Source: JBOFEH01 sp051650265 (lineage in GTDB: Bacteria; Bacillota; Clostridia; Lachnospirales; Cellulosilyticaceae). From it: a stretch of DNA of 41,044 nucleotides. Where the stretch lies: contig JBOFIR010000140.1 in assembly GCA_051650265.1 (NCBI GenBank), positions 1 through 41,044 on the forward strand, given 5' to 3'. A program made the position numbers and the translations under genes. The notes under the pieces were generated by a model. It was not told the DNA's origin. It saw only the letters and a program-made list of their open reading frames with translations, and searched no databases. This document shows, piece by piece, positions 1 through 7,809 of the stretch (position 1 is the stretch's first letter; each line of letters opens with the position of its first letter).

Positions 1-600
1 AGTATTGTGGTGTGTTGCATGAGCAATACGGTAGAGAATAGGGTCACGGAAGTTGATATTAGGTGAGCTCATATCAATTTTGGCACGGAGTACTTTGCTA
101 CCGTCTGGGAATTCACCTTTGCGCATACGGTCAAATAAATCTAAGTTTTCTTCTACGCTACGGTCTCTATATGGACTTGGTCTACCTGGTGCAGTCAGTG
201 TACCACGGTATTCTCTCATTTCTTCTGGTGTAAGGTCACAAACGTAAGCAAGTTCTTTTTTGATAAGAAGGACTGCAGCGGCGTACATTTGATCAAAGTA
301 ATCTGAAGCGAAGAACAGGCTATCCCATTCAAAGCCTAACCACTTTACGTCCTCTTTGATTGATTCAACGTACTCAGTATCTTCTTTGACTGGATTTGTA
401 TCATCAAAGCGCAGGTTAGTTTGCCCCTTAAATTCATCACCGAGCCCGAAGTTAAGGCAGATACTTTTCGCGTGACCTATATGAAGATAACCATTTGGTT
501 CTGGTGGGAAACGTGTAATGATTTCTTTATGTTTACCAGTTTCGAGGTCGTCTATAATAATATTTCTTATAAAATTAGATGTATTCATCTCAGTTGACAT
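1..600 (-). CDS. glnS: Glutaminyl-tRNA synthetase, N-terminal 200 residues (partial)
   Basis: Charges tRNA-Gln with glutamine in the cytoplasm. Translating the minus strand from ATG at 600 gives an uninterrupted frame to the window edge. It contains the class I synthetase HIGH signature in the context PPEPNGYLHIGHAKS (near residue 35), followed by the GlnRS/GluRS-type stretch NLRFDDTNP. The SNF-residue N-terminus and the PPEPNGYLHIGHAKS form are typical of bacterial GlnRS rather than GluRS. The start is set by AGGAGA about 10 bases upstream; a second ATG four codons in is less well placed. The KMSKS half and anticodon-binding domain lie outside the window. It diverges from the eut cluster and is unrelated to it. 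Confidence 0.95.
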   Translation of the reverse strand, partial: MSTEMNTSNFIRNIIIDDLETGKHKEIITRFPPEPNGYLHIGHAKSICLNFGLGDEFKGQTNLRFDDTNPVKEDTEYVESIKEDVKWLGFEWDSLFFASDYFDQMYAAAVLLIKKELAYVCDLTPEEMREYRGTLTAPGRPSPYRDRSVEENLDLFDRMRKGEFPDGSKVLRAKIDMSSPNINFRDPILYRIAHATHHNT

Positions 601-710
601 GTGCAAGATCTCTCCTGTTTCTTTAGTTTCATTATGTTTCATTTTAATCCAATATGATGAAAAAATAAAGGGATAACAGTATAAAAAAGCAAAAACTCCA
701 TAGCATAATC

Positions 711-732
711 ATGAGAATTTCAAAATTTTCAT
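711..732. promoter_or_regulatory. Palindrome upstream of eutG (possible operator)
   Basis: Two 10-base arms, ATGAGAATTT and AAATTTTCAT, flank a 2-base centre. They pair fully except for one G-T position. The element ends 17 bases before the eutG start, in the only gap (601-749) upstream of the eut cluster. I see no convincing -35/-10 pair and no terminator-like hairpin with a T run there. It could be a DNA operator or a small RNA hairpin that overlaps the leader. The role is inferred from position only. Confidence 0.35.
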
Positions 733-749
733 GGTAAGGATGGATAAAC

Positions 750-1880
750 ATGAGTACTTTCGAAATCAAAACGAAGATAGAGTTTGGCCCAAATGCGCTA
801 GATTATATCAAAAGTATCAAAGGTCAAAAAGTGTTTATCGTAACAGATCCTTTTATGGTCAAGTCAGGCACAATAGGCAAAATCACAGACCATCTGAGTG
901 GTACCAACTACACAGTGTTTAGTGATATCGTGCCAGACCCACCTATTGAACTTGTCGTTAAGGGGGTAGAGGCTGTTATACAGTTCGGCCCACAAGTGAT
1001 TATCGCACTAGGCGGAGGATCTGCTATCGATGCGGCAAAAGCTATTATGGACTTTGCCAAAAAAATTGGTGAGCTCAAGGAAATGATGTTTATTGCAGTG
1101 CCTACAACAAGTGGAACAGGCTCTGAAGTAACTTCATTTGCTGTGATCACAGACAAGCAAAAGGGAACAAAATACCCTCTGGTCTCAGATGAATTATTGC
1201 CAGATGTAGCTATTTTAGACCCTGAACTAGTCAAAACTGTGCCGCCAGCAATTGTGGCAGATACAGGCATGGATGTTTTAACACATGCATTAGAGGCGTA
1301 TGTATCAACGAAAGCTACAGATTTCTCTGATGCGCTAGCTCAAAAAGCAGTGGAACTGGTATTTGATTATCTTGAACGCTCTTACAAAGATAGTAATGAC
1401 ATGGAAGCCAAAGAAAAGATGCATAATGCTTCTTGCTTAGCAGGACTCGCATTTAACCTCACTTCTCTGGGGATCAACCATGCCATTGCCCATGTCATAG
1501 GTGGCAAACTGCATATTCCACATGGACGTACGAATGCGCTCCTGCTACCACATGTCATTGATTTCAATGCTCAGATTGAAGGGTTTGAGACCAGGAACTA
1601 TTCAAGAGCGGCGAAGCGCTATGCACATGTTGCCAAAGTGGTAGGAATACCAGGAAGCAATGTGAGGATGCTCGTTAAGAATCTCATTCATCGTATTGTC
1701 ACTATGCAAAAAGCGATGAATATGCCAACCACTGTAAGAGGGTGCAAAATCGAAGCAGCTGCCTTCAATGAAGTAAGGGATGAAATTGCAAAACTTGCAT
1801 TAGAAGATGCGTGTATTCAGACAAATCCTAGAACAGCAACAGCTGCTGATGTCCTAAAAATCCTTTCCAAGATTTCTTAG
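750..1880 (+). CDS. eutG: Iron-containing alcohol dehydrogenase, ethanolamine pathway (EutG)
   Basis: Reduces acetaldehyde to ethanol with NADH, recycling NAD+ for EutE, probably inside the microcompartment. The 376-residue protein is a full-length group III Fe-dependent alcohol dehydrogenase. The dinucleotide motif GGGSAIDAAKA lies at 88-98 and PTTSGTGSEVTSFAV at 118-132. The predicted metal ligands are D175 and H179 (in TGMDVLTHALE), H244 and H258, with the same spacing as in FucO. It is the first gene of the eut cluster, with AAGGAT about 10 bases before the ATG. Family membership is certain. The EutG role rests on the neighbouring genes, since 1-propanol and butanol dehydrogenases look alike. 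Confidence 0.92.
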   Translation: MSTFEIKTKIEFGPNALDYIKSIKGQKVFIVTDPFMVKSGTIGKITDHLSGTNYTVFSDIVPDPPIELVVKGVEAVIQFGPQVIIALGGGSAIDAAKAIMDFAKKIGELKEMMFIAVPTTSGTGSEVTSFAVITDKQKGTKYPLVSDELLPDVAILDPELVKTVPPAIVADTGMDVLTHALEAYVSTKATDFSDALAQKAVELVFDYLERSYKDSNDMEAKEKMHNASCLAGLAFNLTSLGINHAIAHVIGGKLHIPHGRTNALLLPHVIDFNAQIEGFETRNYSRAAKRYAHVAKVVGIPGSNVRMLVKNLIHRIVTMQKAMNMPTTVRGCKIEAAAFNEVRDEIAKLALEDACIQTNPRTATAADVLKILSKIS

Positions 1881-1901
1881 GATCAAAGGAGTAGGTAATG
1901 A

Positions 1902-2252
1902 ATGTTAGAAGATAGTAAACAAAGGATTATACAAGAGTTTGTACCTGGTAAACAGGTGACTCTTGCCCACATCATAGCAAGTCCTACAGCTGAGATTTAC
2001 AAAAAACTTGGGCTGATCGTAGATAAGGTAGATGCCATTGGTATTTTGACAATTACACCAAGTGAGGGATCGATTATTGCAGCAGATGTGGCAAGCAAGG
2101 CAGCAGATATTTCTATAGGGTTTATTGACAGGTTTAGTGGCTCTCTTGTGATTACAGGGGATGTAGGGTCCGTAGAAGCCGCACTAAAAGATATACTTGA
2201 GGTTTTAGGTAACTTATTAGGTTTTGCAAGTACAAGGATCACAAAGACCTGA
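1902..2252 (+). CDS. eutS: Ethanolamine microcompartment shell protein EutS (PduU type)
   Basis: A hexamer-forming, circularly permuted BMC-domain shell protein. The 116-residue length matches the EutS/PduU family. The recognisable core includes the segments VTLAHIIASPTAEIYKKLG near residue 20 and GSLVITGDVGSVEAAL near residue 80. The start at 1902 is favoured because AAAGGAG lies 10 bases upstream; an ATG four bases earlier is in another frame. It follows eutG by 21 bases, and its stop codon overlaps the eutP start by one base (TGATG). This implies translational coupling. Confidence 0.93.
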   Translation: MLEDSKQRIIQEFVPGKQVTLAHIIASPTAEIYKKLGLIVDKVDAIGILTITPSEGSIIAADVASKAADISIGFIDRFSGSLVITGDVGSVEAALKDILEVLGNLLGFASTRITKT

Positions 2253-2704
2253 TGAAACGTGTCATCTTTATCGGTAAGACAGGGTGTGGTAAGACAACCC
2301 TATGCCAAAAGCTCGGTGAGCTAGAAATCAAGTATAAAAAAACCCAATCAATAGAAATATATGACAATGCCATAGATACTCCGGGGGAGTATCTTGAAAA
2401 CAGAAACTACTACAGTGCATTGATTACTACCGCAGTTGATGCCAAAATCATTGCACTTGTAGCAGATGGAACGGAAGAAGAGTGCTATCTCGCACCAGGG
2501 TTTGCAGGAACTTTTGCTAGGGATGTGATTGGAATTATCACAAAGATTGCTAAGGTAAAAGATCCGCGTCATATTGAGCGGCTAGAAGAAAGATTGAAGA
2601 TGGCAGGTGTGAGCCGCATCTTCAAGGTTGACACCATCAAAGAGATAGGCATTGAAGAACTTTTTGCTTATCTTGATGAAGCATTAGGAAATCAGAAGTC
2701 ATAG
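2252..2704 (+). CDS. eutP: EutP, PduV-like GTPase-fold protein of ethanolamine utilization
   Basis: A small P-loop protein of the EutP/PduV family; an acetate kinase activity has been described for EutP in Salmonella. The 150-residue protein has Walker A GKTGCGKT at 8-15 and a switch-like DTPGEY motif near 42-47. The G4 position reads TKIAKVKD, so the classical NKxD motif is degenerate, as is common in this family. It overlaps eutS by one base and is followed 12 bases later by eutA. In many Firmicutes eutV and eutW follow eutP; here they do not. The exact role (ATP synthesis from acetyl phosphate, or shell localisation) is not decided by sequence. Confidence 0.92.
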   Translation: MKRVIFIGKTGCGKTTLCQKLGELEIKYKKTQSIEIYDNAIDTPGEYLENRNYYSALITTAVDAKIIALVADGTEEECYLAPGFAGTFARDVIGIITKIAKVKDPRHIERLEERLKMAGVSRIFKVDTIKEIGIEELFAYLDEALGNQKS

Positions 2705-2716
2705 GGAGGCGGGCGG

Positions 2717-4153
2717 ATGAGAGAAGAACTAATCAGTGTGGGTATTGATATTGGAACTAGCACCACTCAGCTGATATTCTCAAAATTAATCATTGAAAAT
2801 ATGGCATCAAGCTTCAGTGTTCCAAGAATCGTCATTGTAGATAAGGAGATTATCTACCGTAGTGATATCTATTTTACCCCTCTCATTTCTCTGAGAGAAA
2901 TTGATGGTGAAGGGGTCAAACGGATTATTGAAAAAGAATATGCTAAGTCGGGTATCGCCAAGGCAGATATTGATATTGGCGCTGTCATCATCACAGGAGA
3001 GACGGCACGTAAGCAAAATGCACAGGAAGTGCTCAGCACACTAAGCGGATTTGCAGGAGACTTCGTGGTAGCCACAGCAGGGCCGGACCTAGAGAGCATT
3101 ATCTCAGGTAAAGGTGCAGGGGCACATACTTACTCTAAAGAGTATAGTACAAGTGTTGTCAATCTTGATATTGGTGGTGGTACTAGCAACTTGGCATTGT
3201 TCACAAGAGGAGATGTACGCCAGACAGGTTGTCTAGATATTGGTGGGCGTCTCATAAAAATAGATACAGATACTCATAAGATCACGTATATTTCACCTAA
3301 GATTGCTCAAATAATAAGGGAGAAAAACTTAGGGTTAGACATAGGGACGGTTGCAACGGTAACGAATATCGCACCAGTTGTAGAGATTATGGTATCGCTT
3401 TTAGAACAGAGTGTAGGATTAAAGCCGAAAGGCGAGTTCTTTGATCTGATTATTACTAACAAATCCATAGGTTTAGATGACCCGATTGCCTGTATATCTT
3501 TCTCAGGTGGGGTTGCTGACTATGTATATTATGATGGGCCAATAGAAGACCATTTCAAATATGGTGATATTGGGATCCTTCTGGGGCAGGCCATCAAGAA
3601 ATCAGATCTTTGTACCAAACTCACACTTGTGCGTTCGGCTGAGACAATCCGCGCGACTGTAGTAGGGGCTGGCTCCCATACAACGGAAGTAAGTGGTAGT
3701 ACCATCACCTATACAAGTAATACGTTCCCAATCAAGAATTTGCCAATTCTCAAACTTGCCAAAGAAGATGAACAAGGCGGTGCTAGGGTACTTGCTGAGG
3801 CAATCAAAGAAAAACTCAATTGGTTTAAGTTAGAGGAAGAAGATTTGCAAAGGGTTGCTATTGCTATAGATGGTAAAGCAAACCCATCATTCAAAGAAGT
3901 AGAAGTCTATGCAGAGGGACTTGCAGCGGGTATGCAAGAACTCATAGAACGGGAGCTTCCTTTGATTATTATTGTGGATCAGGACATGGCAAAAGTACTT
4001 GGTCAGGCACTGTACTTTAGGCTTGGATACAAAAAGGATGTTATTTGCCTAGATAGTGTCAAAGTTGATAATGGTGACTATATCGATATCGGTAGTCCTG
4101 TTGCAGATGGCAATGTACTACCTGTCGTTGTCAAAACTTTAGTTTTTAATTAA
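2717..4153 (+). CDS. eutA: Ethanolamine ammonia-lyase reactivating factor EutA
   Basis: An ATP-dependent chaperone that swaps damaged cobalamin out of the EutBC lyase. At 478 residues it matches EutA length. The N-terminus carries the actin/Hsp70-like phosphate motif GIDIGTSTTQ, and a second motif VVNLDIGGGTSNLALF lies near residue 150, as in other ATPases of this superfamily. Later conserved blocks include VGAGSHTTEVSGSTI near residue 315. GGGAGG precedes the ATG by about 8 bases. It lies directly before eutB, and its TAA overlaps the first base of an upstream ATG that is not used by eutB. Confidence 0.95.
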   Translation: MREELISVGIDIGTSTTQLIFSKLIIENMASSFSVPRIVIVDKEIIYRSDIYFTPLISLREIDGEGVKRIIEKEYAKSGIAKADIDIGAVIITGETARKQNAQEVLSTLSGFAGDFVVATAGPDLESIISGKGAGAHTYSKEYSTSVVNLDIGGGTSNLALFTRGDVRQTGCLDIGGRLIKIDTDTHKITYISPKIAQIIREKNLGLDIGTVATVTNIAPVVEIMVSLLEQSVGLKPKGEFFDLIITNKSIGLDDPIACISFSGGVADYVYYDGPIEDHFKYGDIGILLGQAIKKSDLCTKLTLVRSAETIRATVVGAGSHTTEVSGSTITYTSNTFPIKNLPILKLAKEDEQGGARVLAEAIKEKLNWFKLEEEDLQRVAIAIDGKANPSFKEVEVYAEGLAAGMQELIERELPLIIIVDQDMAKVLGQALYFRLGYKKDVICLDSVKVDNGDYIDIGSPVADGNVLPVVVKTLVFN

Positions 4154-4170
4154 TGGAAGGAGGCTTTTTG

Positions 4171-5535
4171 ATGATTTTAAAAACACAATTATTCGGCCAT
4201 ACTTATCAGTTCAAGTCAGTAATGGATGCGATGGCTAAGGCAAATGAAGAAAAATCTGGAGATAGGTTAGCAGGTCTTGCAGCAGAGTCAGCAGAAGAGC
4301 GTGTTGCAGCAAAAGTGGTCGTAGCAAATATGTTACTCTCTGATCTACGCAACAATCCAGCTGTACCATATGAAATGGATGAGGTAACACGTATCATCCA
4401 AGATGATGTCAACGAAAAAATCTACAATGAAATTAAAAACTGGACAGTATCTGATCTCAGAGAGTGGATTCTTGATGAAAATACTACAGGTGCAGATATT
4501 AAACGTATTTCAAGAGGTTTAACTTCAGAGATGGTAGCTGCTGTAGCAAAAATCATGGGAAATATGGACCTTATCTACGGCGCTAAAAAAATCAAGATTA
4601 TCGCAACTTGTAATACAACTATTGGAGAGTGCGGCACACTTTCAAATCGTCTACAACCAAACCATCCAACAGATGATCCTGATGGTATCTTAGCATCATT
4701 ACTTGAAGGCCTCACTTATGGATGTGGGGATGCATTACTTGGCCTCAACCCAGTAGATGACTCTGTAGAGAGTGTAACCCGTGTACTCAAACGTTTTGAA
4801 GAAGTGAAACAAAAATATCAGATTCCTACTCAAAACTGTGTACTTGCACACGTTACCACACAAATGGAAGCGATCCGTAAAGGTGCACCTACTGACCTGA
4901 TCTTCCAATCTATCGCAGGTTCAGAAAAAGGTAATGAAGCATTTGGTTTTAATGCAGCAACGATTCAAGAAGCATATGATCTTGCCCTCAAAGAAGGAAC
5001 TGCAACAGGACCAAACGTGATGTACTTCGAAACAGGACAAGGTTCAGAACTTTCTTCAGAAGCACACCACAATGCAGACCAAGTGGTGATGGAAGCAAGA
5101 TGCTATGGATTTGCAAAACGTTACAAACCATTCCTTGTGAATACAGTAGTAGGTTTCATCGGACCAGAATATCTTTACAATTCAAAACAAGTAATCAGAG
5201 CAGGCCTTGAGGACCACTTTATGGGTAAACTGACAGGTATTCCTATGGGTTGCGATGCATGTTATACAAACCATATGAAAGCTGATCAAAATGATATTGA
5301 GAACTTAGCAGTACTTCTTACAACAGCAGGATGTACCTATTTCATGGGTATTCCACACGGTGATGACGTTATGCTTAACTATCAAACAACAGGATTCCAA
5401 GATACTGCAGCACTTAGAGAGATGTTTGGCCTCACTGCGATTAAACCTTTCCATGAGTGGCTCGTTAAGATGGGATACGTTGATGAAAAAGGTAAGTTAA
5501 CTGCAAAAGCAGGCGACGCATCCACATTATTCTAG
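4171..5535 (+). CDS. eutB: Ethanolamine ammonia-lyase large (catalytic) subunit
   Basis: With EutC it forms the adenosylcobalamin-dependent lyase that converts ethanolamine to acetaldehyde and ammonia. The protein is 454 residues from ATG 4171, almost the same as the enterobacterial enzyme. I chose this start because AAGGAGG (4157-4163) lies directly upstream and the N-terminus MILKTQLFGHTYQFK fits the family. An earlier ATG at 4153 sits before the ribosome binding site. Conserved blocks include NRLQPNHPTDDPDGI, SIAGSEKGNEAFGFN and MGCDACYTNHMKAD. The gene is intact and sits between its reactivase (eutA) and its small subunit (eutC). Confidence 0.97.
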   Translation: MILKTQLFGHTYQFKSVMDAMAKANEEKSGDRLAGLAAESAEERVAAKVVVANMLLSDLRNNPAVPYEMDEVTRIIQDDVNEKIYNEIKNWTVSDLREWILDENTTGADIKRISRGLTSEMVAAVAKIMGNMDLIYGAKKIKIIATCNTTIGECGTLSNRLQPNHPTDDPDGILASLLEGLTYGCGDALLGLNPVDDSVESVTRVLKRFEEVKQKYQIPTQNCVLAHVTTQMEAIRKGAPTDLIFQSIAGSEKGNEAFGFNAATIQEAYDLALKEGTATGPNVMYFETGQGSELSSEAHHNADQVVMEARCYGFAKRYKPFLVNTVVGFIGPEYLYNSKQVIRAGLEDHFMGKLTGIPMGCDACYTNHMKADQNDIENLAVLLTTAGCTYFMGIPHGDDVMLNYQTTGFQDTAALREMFGLTAIKPFHEWLVKMGYVDEKGKLTAKAGDASTLF

Positions 5536-5549
5536 GATAGGAGGTAAAG

Positions 5550-6437
5550 ATGATGACTGAACAAGAACTCAAAAGAATGGTTGAACAGTTAGTAGAACAA
5601 ATGGTAAGCAGTGATGTGAAGGATGCTGCATCAAAAATTACCAAGACTATAAGTAATTCAGTAGTTGATTCTAATGGATGTCTTGAAGATATCACAGCAA
5701 TTGACCTTAAAAAGCAACTACTTGTCAAAAATCCAAAAGATGCACAGGCTTACCTTGAAATGAAAGCCAAGACACCAGCACGTCTTGGCATTGGTAAAGC
5801 GGGGGCAAGATACAAAACAATTACTGCACTTCGTGTAAGAGCAGACCATGCAGCAGCACAAGACTCTGTATTCTCAGATGTTGACGAAAGCTTTATCAAG
5901 AAAAACAACTTCATATTTGTACAAACAAAATGTGAAGATAAAGATCAATATTTAACACGCCCAGATATGGGTAGACGTTTTAATGACAAAGAACTAGATG
6001 TAATTCGCAAAACTTATGGACAAAGTCCAAAAGTAATTCTCATGGTTGGAGATGGTTTATCATCAGCAGCTATTGAGGCGAACGTTGAAGATATGCTCCC
6101 TGCCATCAAACAAGGCCTTAAAATGTTTAATATTCCAGTGGCAGATCCTATCTTATTCGTGAAGTATTGCCGTGTTGGTGCAATGGATGCCGTTGGTGAA
6201 GTGACAGATGCAGATGTCATCTGCTTACTTGTAGGCGAGAGACCAGGTCTTGTAACTGCTGAATCTATGTCAGCTTATATTGCTTACAAACCAAAACATG
6301 GTCTTGCTGAAGCAAAACGTACAGTTATTTCAAATATCCACAAAGGTGGTACAACAGCTGTAGAAGCTGGTGCTCATACTGCAGAAATTATCAAAAAAAT
6401 GCTTGAGAAAAAAGCTTCAGGTGTTGACCTGAAATAA
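5550..6437 (+). CDS. eutC: Ethanolamine ammonia-lyase small subunit
   Basis: Binds the base-off cobalamin and completes the EutBC lyase. At 295 residues it has the usual family length. Conserved blocks are ARLGIGKAGARYKT near residue 75, MVGDGLSSAAIEANVEDMLP near 165 and LLVGERPGLVTAESMSAYIA near 226. The first ~20 residues (TEQELKRMVEQLVEQMV) form an amphipathic helix, as in the N-terminal extension that targets EutC to the compartment. AGGAGG lies 5 bases before the ATG at 5550 and 8 before a second ATG at 5553; either could serve. It is followed 13 bases later by eutL. Confidence 0.96.
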   Translation: MMTEQELKRMVEQLVEQMVSSDVKDAASKITKTISNSVVDSNGCLEDITAIDLKKQLLVKNPKDAQAYLEMKAKTPARLGIGKAGARYKTITALRVRADHAAAQDSVFSDVDESFIKKNNFIFVQTKCEDKDQYLTRPDMGRRFNDKELDVIRKTYGQSPKVILMVGDGLSSAAIEANVEDMLPAIKQGLKMFNIPVADPILFVKYCRVGAMDAVGEVTDADVICLLVGERPGLVTAESMSAYIAYKPKHGLAEAKRTVISNIHKGGTTAVEAGAHTAEIIKKMLEKKASGVDLK

Positions 6438-6450
6438 AGGAGGAGAAACT

Positions 6451-7104
6451 GTGAGAGGAGATGCAATACGTCCAAATGTCCTTGCAGTAAGGATCATCTC
6501 TAATGTAAGTCCAGAGCTCGCAAAAAAATTAAATCTAGATGATAGGCATAAAAGTCTAGGGATTATCACATCTGATATGGATGATGTGACCTATACAGCG
6601 CTTGATGAAGCAACCAAAGATGCAGATGTAGATGTTGTCTATGCAAGATCTATGTATGCGGGTGGTGCAAATGCTTCTACAAAACTAGCAGGTGAAGTGA
6701 TCGGAATCATCGGTGGACCAAGTCCAGCAGAAGTAAGAAGTGGTATGAATGCTGCCCTTAACTTTATGGAAAACGGTTCACACTTTACAAGTGCTAACGA
6801 AGATGACTCTATTGTCTTTTATGCACACTGTGTATCAAGAACAGGCACATACCTTTCAGGTATGTGTGGCATTCCAGAAGGTGAGCCATTAGCTTATCTT
6901 GTAGCACCACCACTCGAAGCAATCTATGCTTTAGATGCAGCCCTCAAGGCAGCAGATGTTCAAATGGTAGAATTCTTTGGCCCACCGACAGAAACTAACT
7001 TTGCAGGTGCACTTCTTACAGGTACACAGTCCGCTTGTAAAGCTGCATGTGATGCATTTGCACAAGCTGTAAGAACTGTTGCAGATACGCCAAGGGAACT
7101 CTAA
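6451..7104 (+). CDS. eutL: Ethanolamine microcompartment tandem-BMC shell protein EutL
   Basis: A trimeric shell protein with two permuted BMC domains and a gated pore. The 217 residues align along the whole length with enterobacterial EutL. Matching blocks include HKSLGIITSDMDDVTYTALD, SMYAGGANAST, HCVSRTGTYLS and the C-terminal GTQSACKAACDAF. The start is GTG at 6451, with AAAGGAGGAG directly upstream; there is no in-frame ATG nearby. It belongs to the same tightly packed transcript as eutC before it and the tailed BMC gene after it. Confidence 0.96.
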   Translation: MRGDAIRPNVLAVRIISNVSPELAKKLNLDDRHKSLGIITSDMDDVTYTALDEATKDADVDVVYARSMYAGGANASTKLAGEVIGIIGGPSPAEVRSGMNAALNFMENGSHFTSANEDDSIVFYAHCVSRTGTYLSGMCGIPEGEPLAYLVAPPLEAIYALDAALKAADVQMVEFFGPPTETNFAGALLTGTQSACKAACDAFAQAVRTVADTPREL

Positions 7105-7110
7105 TAGATT

Positions 7111-7809
7111 ATGGACAATGCACTAGGGCTTATAGAAGTCATCGGTTTTGTGGTTGCAGTAGAAGCAGCTGATGCAGCCCTCAAAGCGGCAAATGTCAAC
7201 TTGTTAGGTGTAACCAAAGTAGATGGTGGGATCATGACAGTTCAGCTTACTGGTGATGTAGGTGCTATCAGATCTGCTGTAGATGCAGGAGGAAGTGCTG
7301 CGGAGCGTATAGGTACAGTAAGAGCTGTCCATATGATACCAAGACTAGATCCTGCAGTAGCGAGAATGTTAGGGCATCCAACCTATAGTAAAGGCAATGC
7401 GCCGATCGCTGAAGTGAGTGGTTCTACGCAGCATATAGACGATACAGCGGTGGTAGATTTGGTGCCAACGGTGCTAGAAGAACCAGGTGAAGTGGAAATT
7501 CTAGAAGAAATCCCTTCAGAAGAAACACCTGATCCTTCGCAGACTGAAGAAGAAATCATAAGAGAACCACAAAGTAGTGAGGAGCTTATGGAGGAAGTTG
7601 CCATCATTGAGCAAATCAGACCAGAGGCTGTCAAGGTATTTACAAGAGAAGAACTTGAAAAAATTAGCAATCAAGAACTTAAAAAATTGATTAGTGTGAT
7701 GGGCATCAAGGCATCTGCCAAAAAACTAAAAGGTGCAAAGAAAGATGATCTCATTCAGATGATTATACAGTTTGGAAAAGAGGGTGACATAGGTGGAACT
7801 GACAGATAA
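7111..7809 (+). CDS. BMC shell protein with acidic linker and Rho-N/SAP-like C-terminal domain (EutK/PduK-like)
   Basis: A single BMC domain occupies residues 1-85 (ALGLIEVIGFVVAVEAAD, GDVGAIRSAVDAG, VHMIPR), closely resembling EutM. Residues ~110-175 form a very acidic, low-complexity linker rich in Glu. Residues ~177-222 (including LEKISNQELKKLISVMGIKA and KKDDLIQMII) look like a small helix-extended-helix domain of the Rho N-terminal/SAP kind, with a lysine-rich middle. Such folds usually bind nucleic acid. Enterobacterial EutK also has a BMC plus DNA-binding-like tail, but with a different domain. The start at 7111 has only a weak purine-rich site upstream. The end overlaps eutE by 17 bases. 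Confidence 0.85.
   Translation: MDNALGLIEVIGFVVAVEAADAALKAANVNLLGVTKVDGGIMTVQLTGDVGAIRSAVDAGGSAAERIGTVRAVHMIPRLDPAVARMLGHPTYSKGNAPIAEVSGSTQHIDDTAVVDLVPTVLEEPGEVEILEEIPSEETPDPSQTEEEIIREPQSSEELMEEVAIIEQIRPEAVKVFTREELEKISNQELKKLISVMGIKASAKKLKGAKKDDLIQMIIQFGKEGDIGGTDR

Noticed and set aside
53..247. 64-residue plus-strand frame at the left edge
   Set aside because: It is antisense to glnS, whose minus-strand translation gives clear synthetase motifs.
601..749. EutV-type antiterminator or B12 riboswitch in the eut leader
   Set aside because: The gap is only 149 bases, with no terminator hairpin, no paired hexaloop stems and no B12-box-like sequence that I can see.
731..922. 63-residue frame overlapping the eutG start
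   Set aside because: Out of frame with eutG and no similarity to any known protein; eutG reads through the same bases with full conservation.
4153..4170. Upstream ATG start for eutB
   Set aside because: It precedes the AAGGAGG ribosome binding site at 4157-4163; the family N-terminus begins at 4171.
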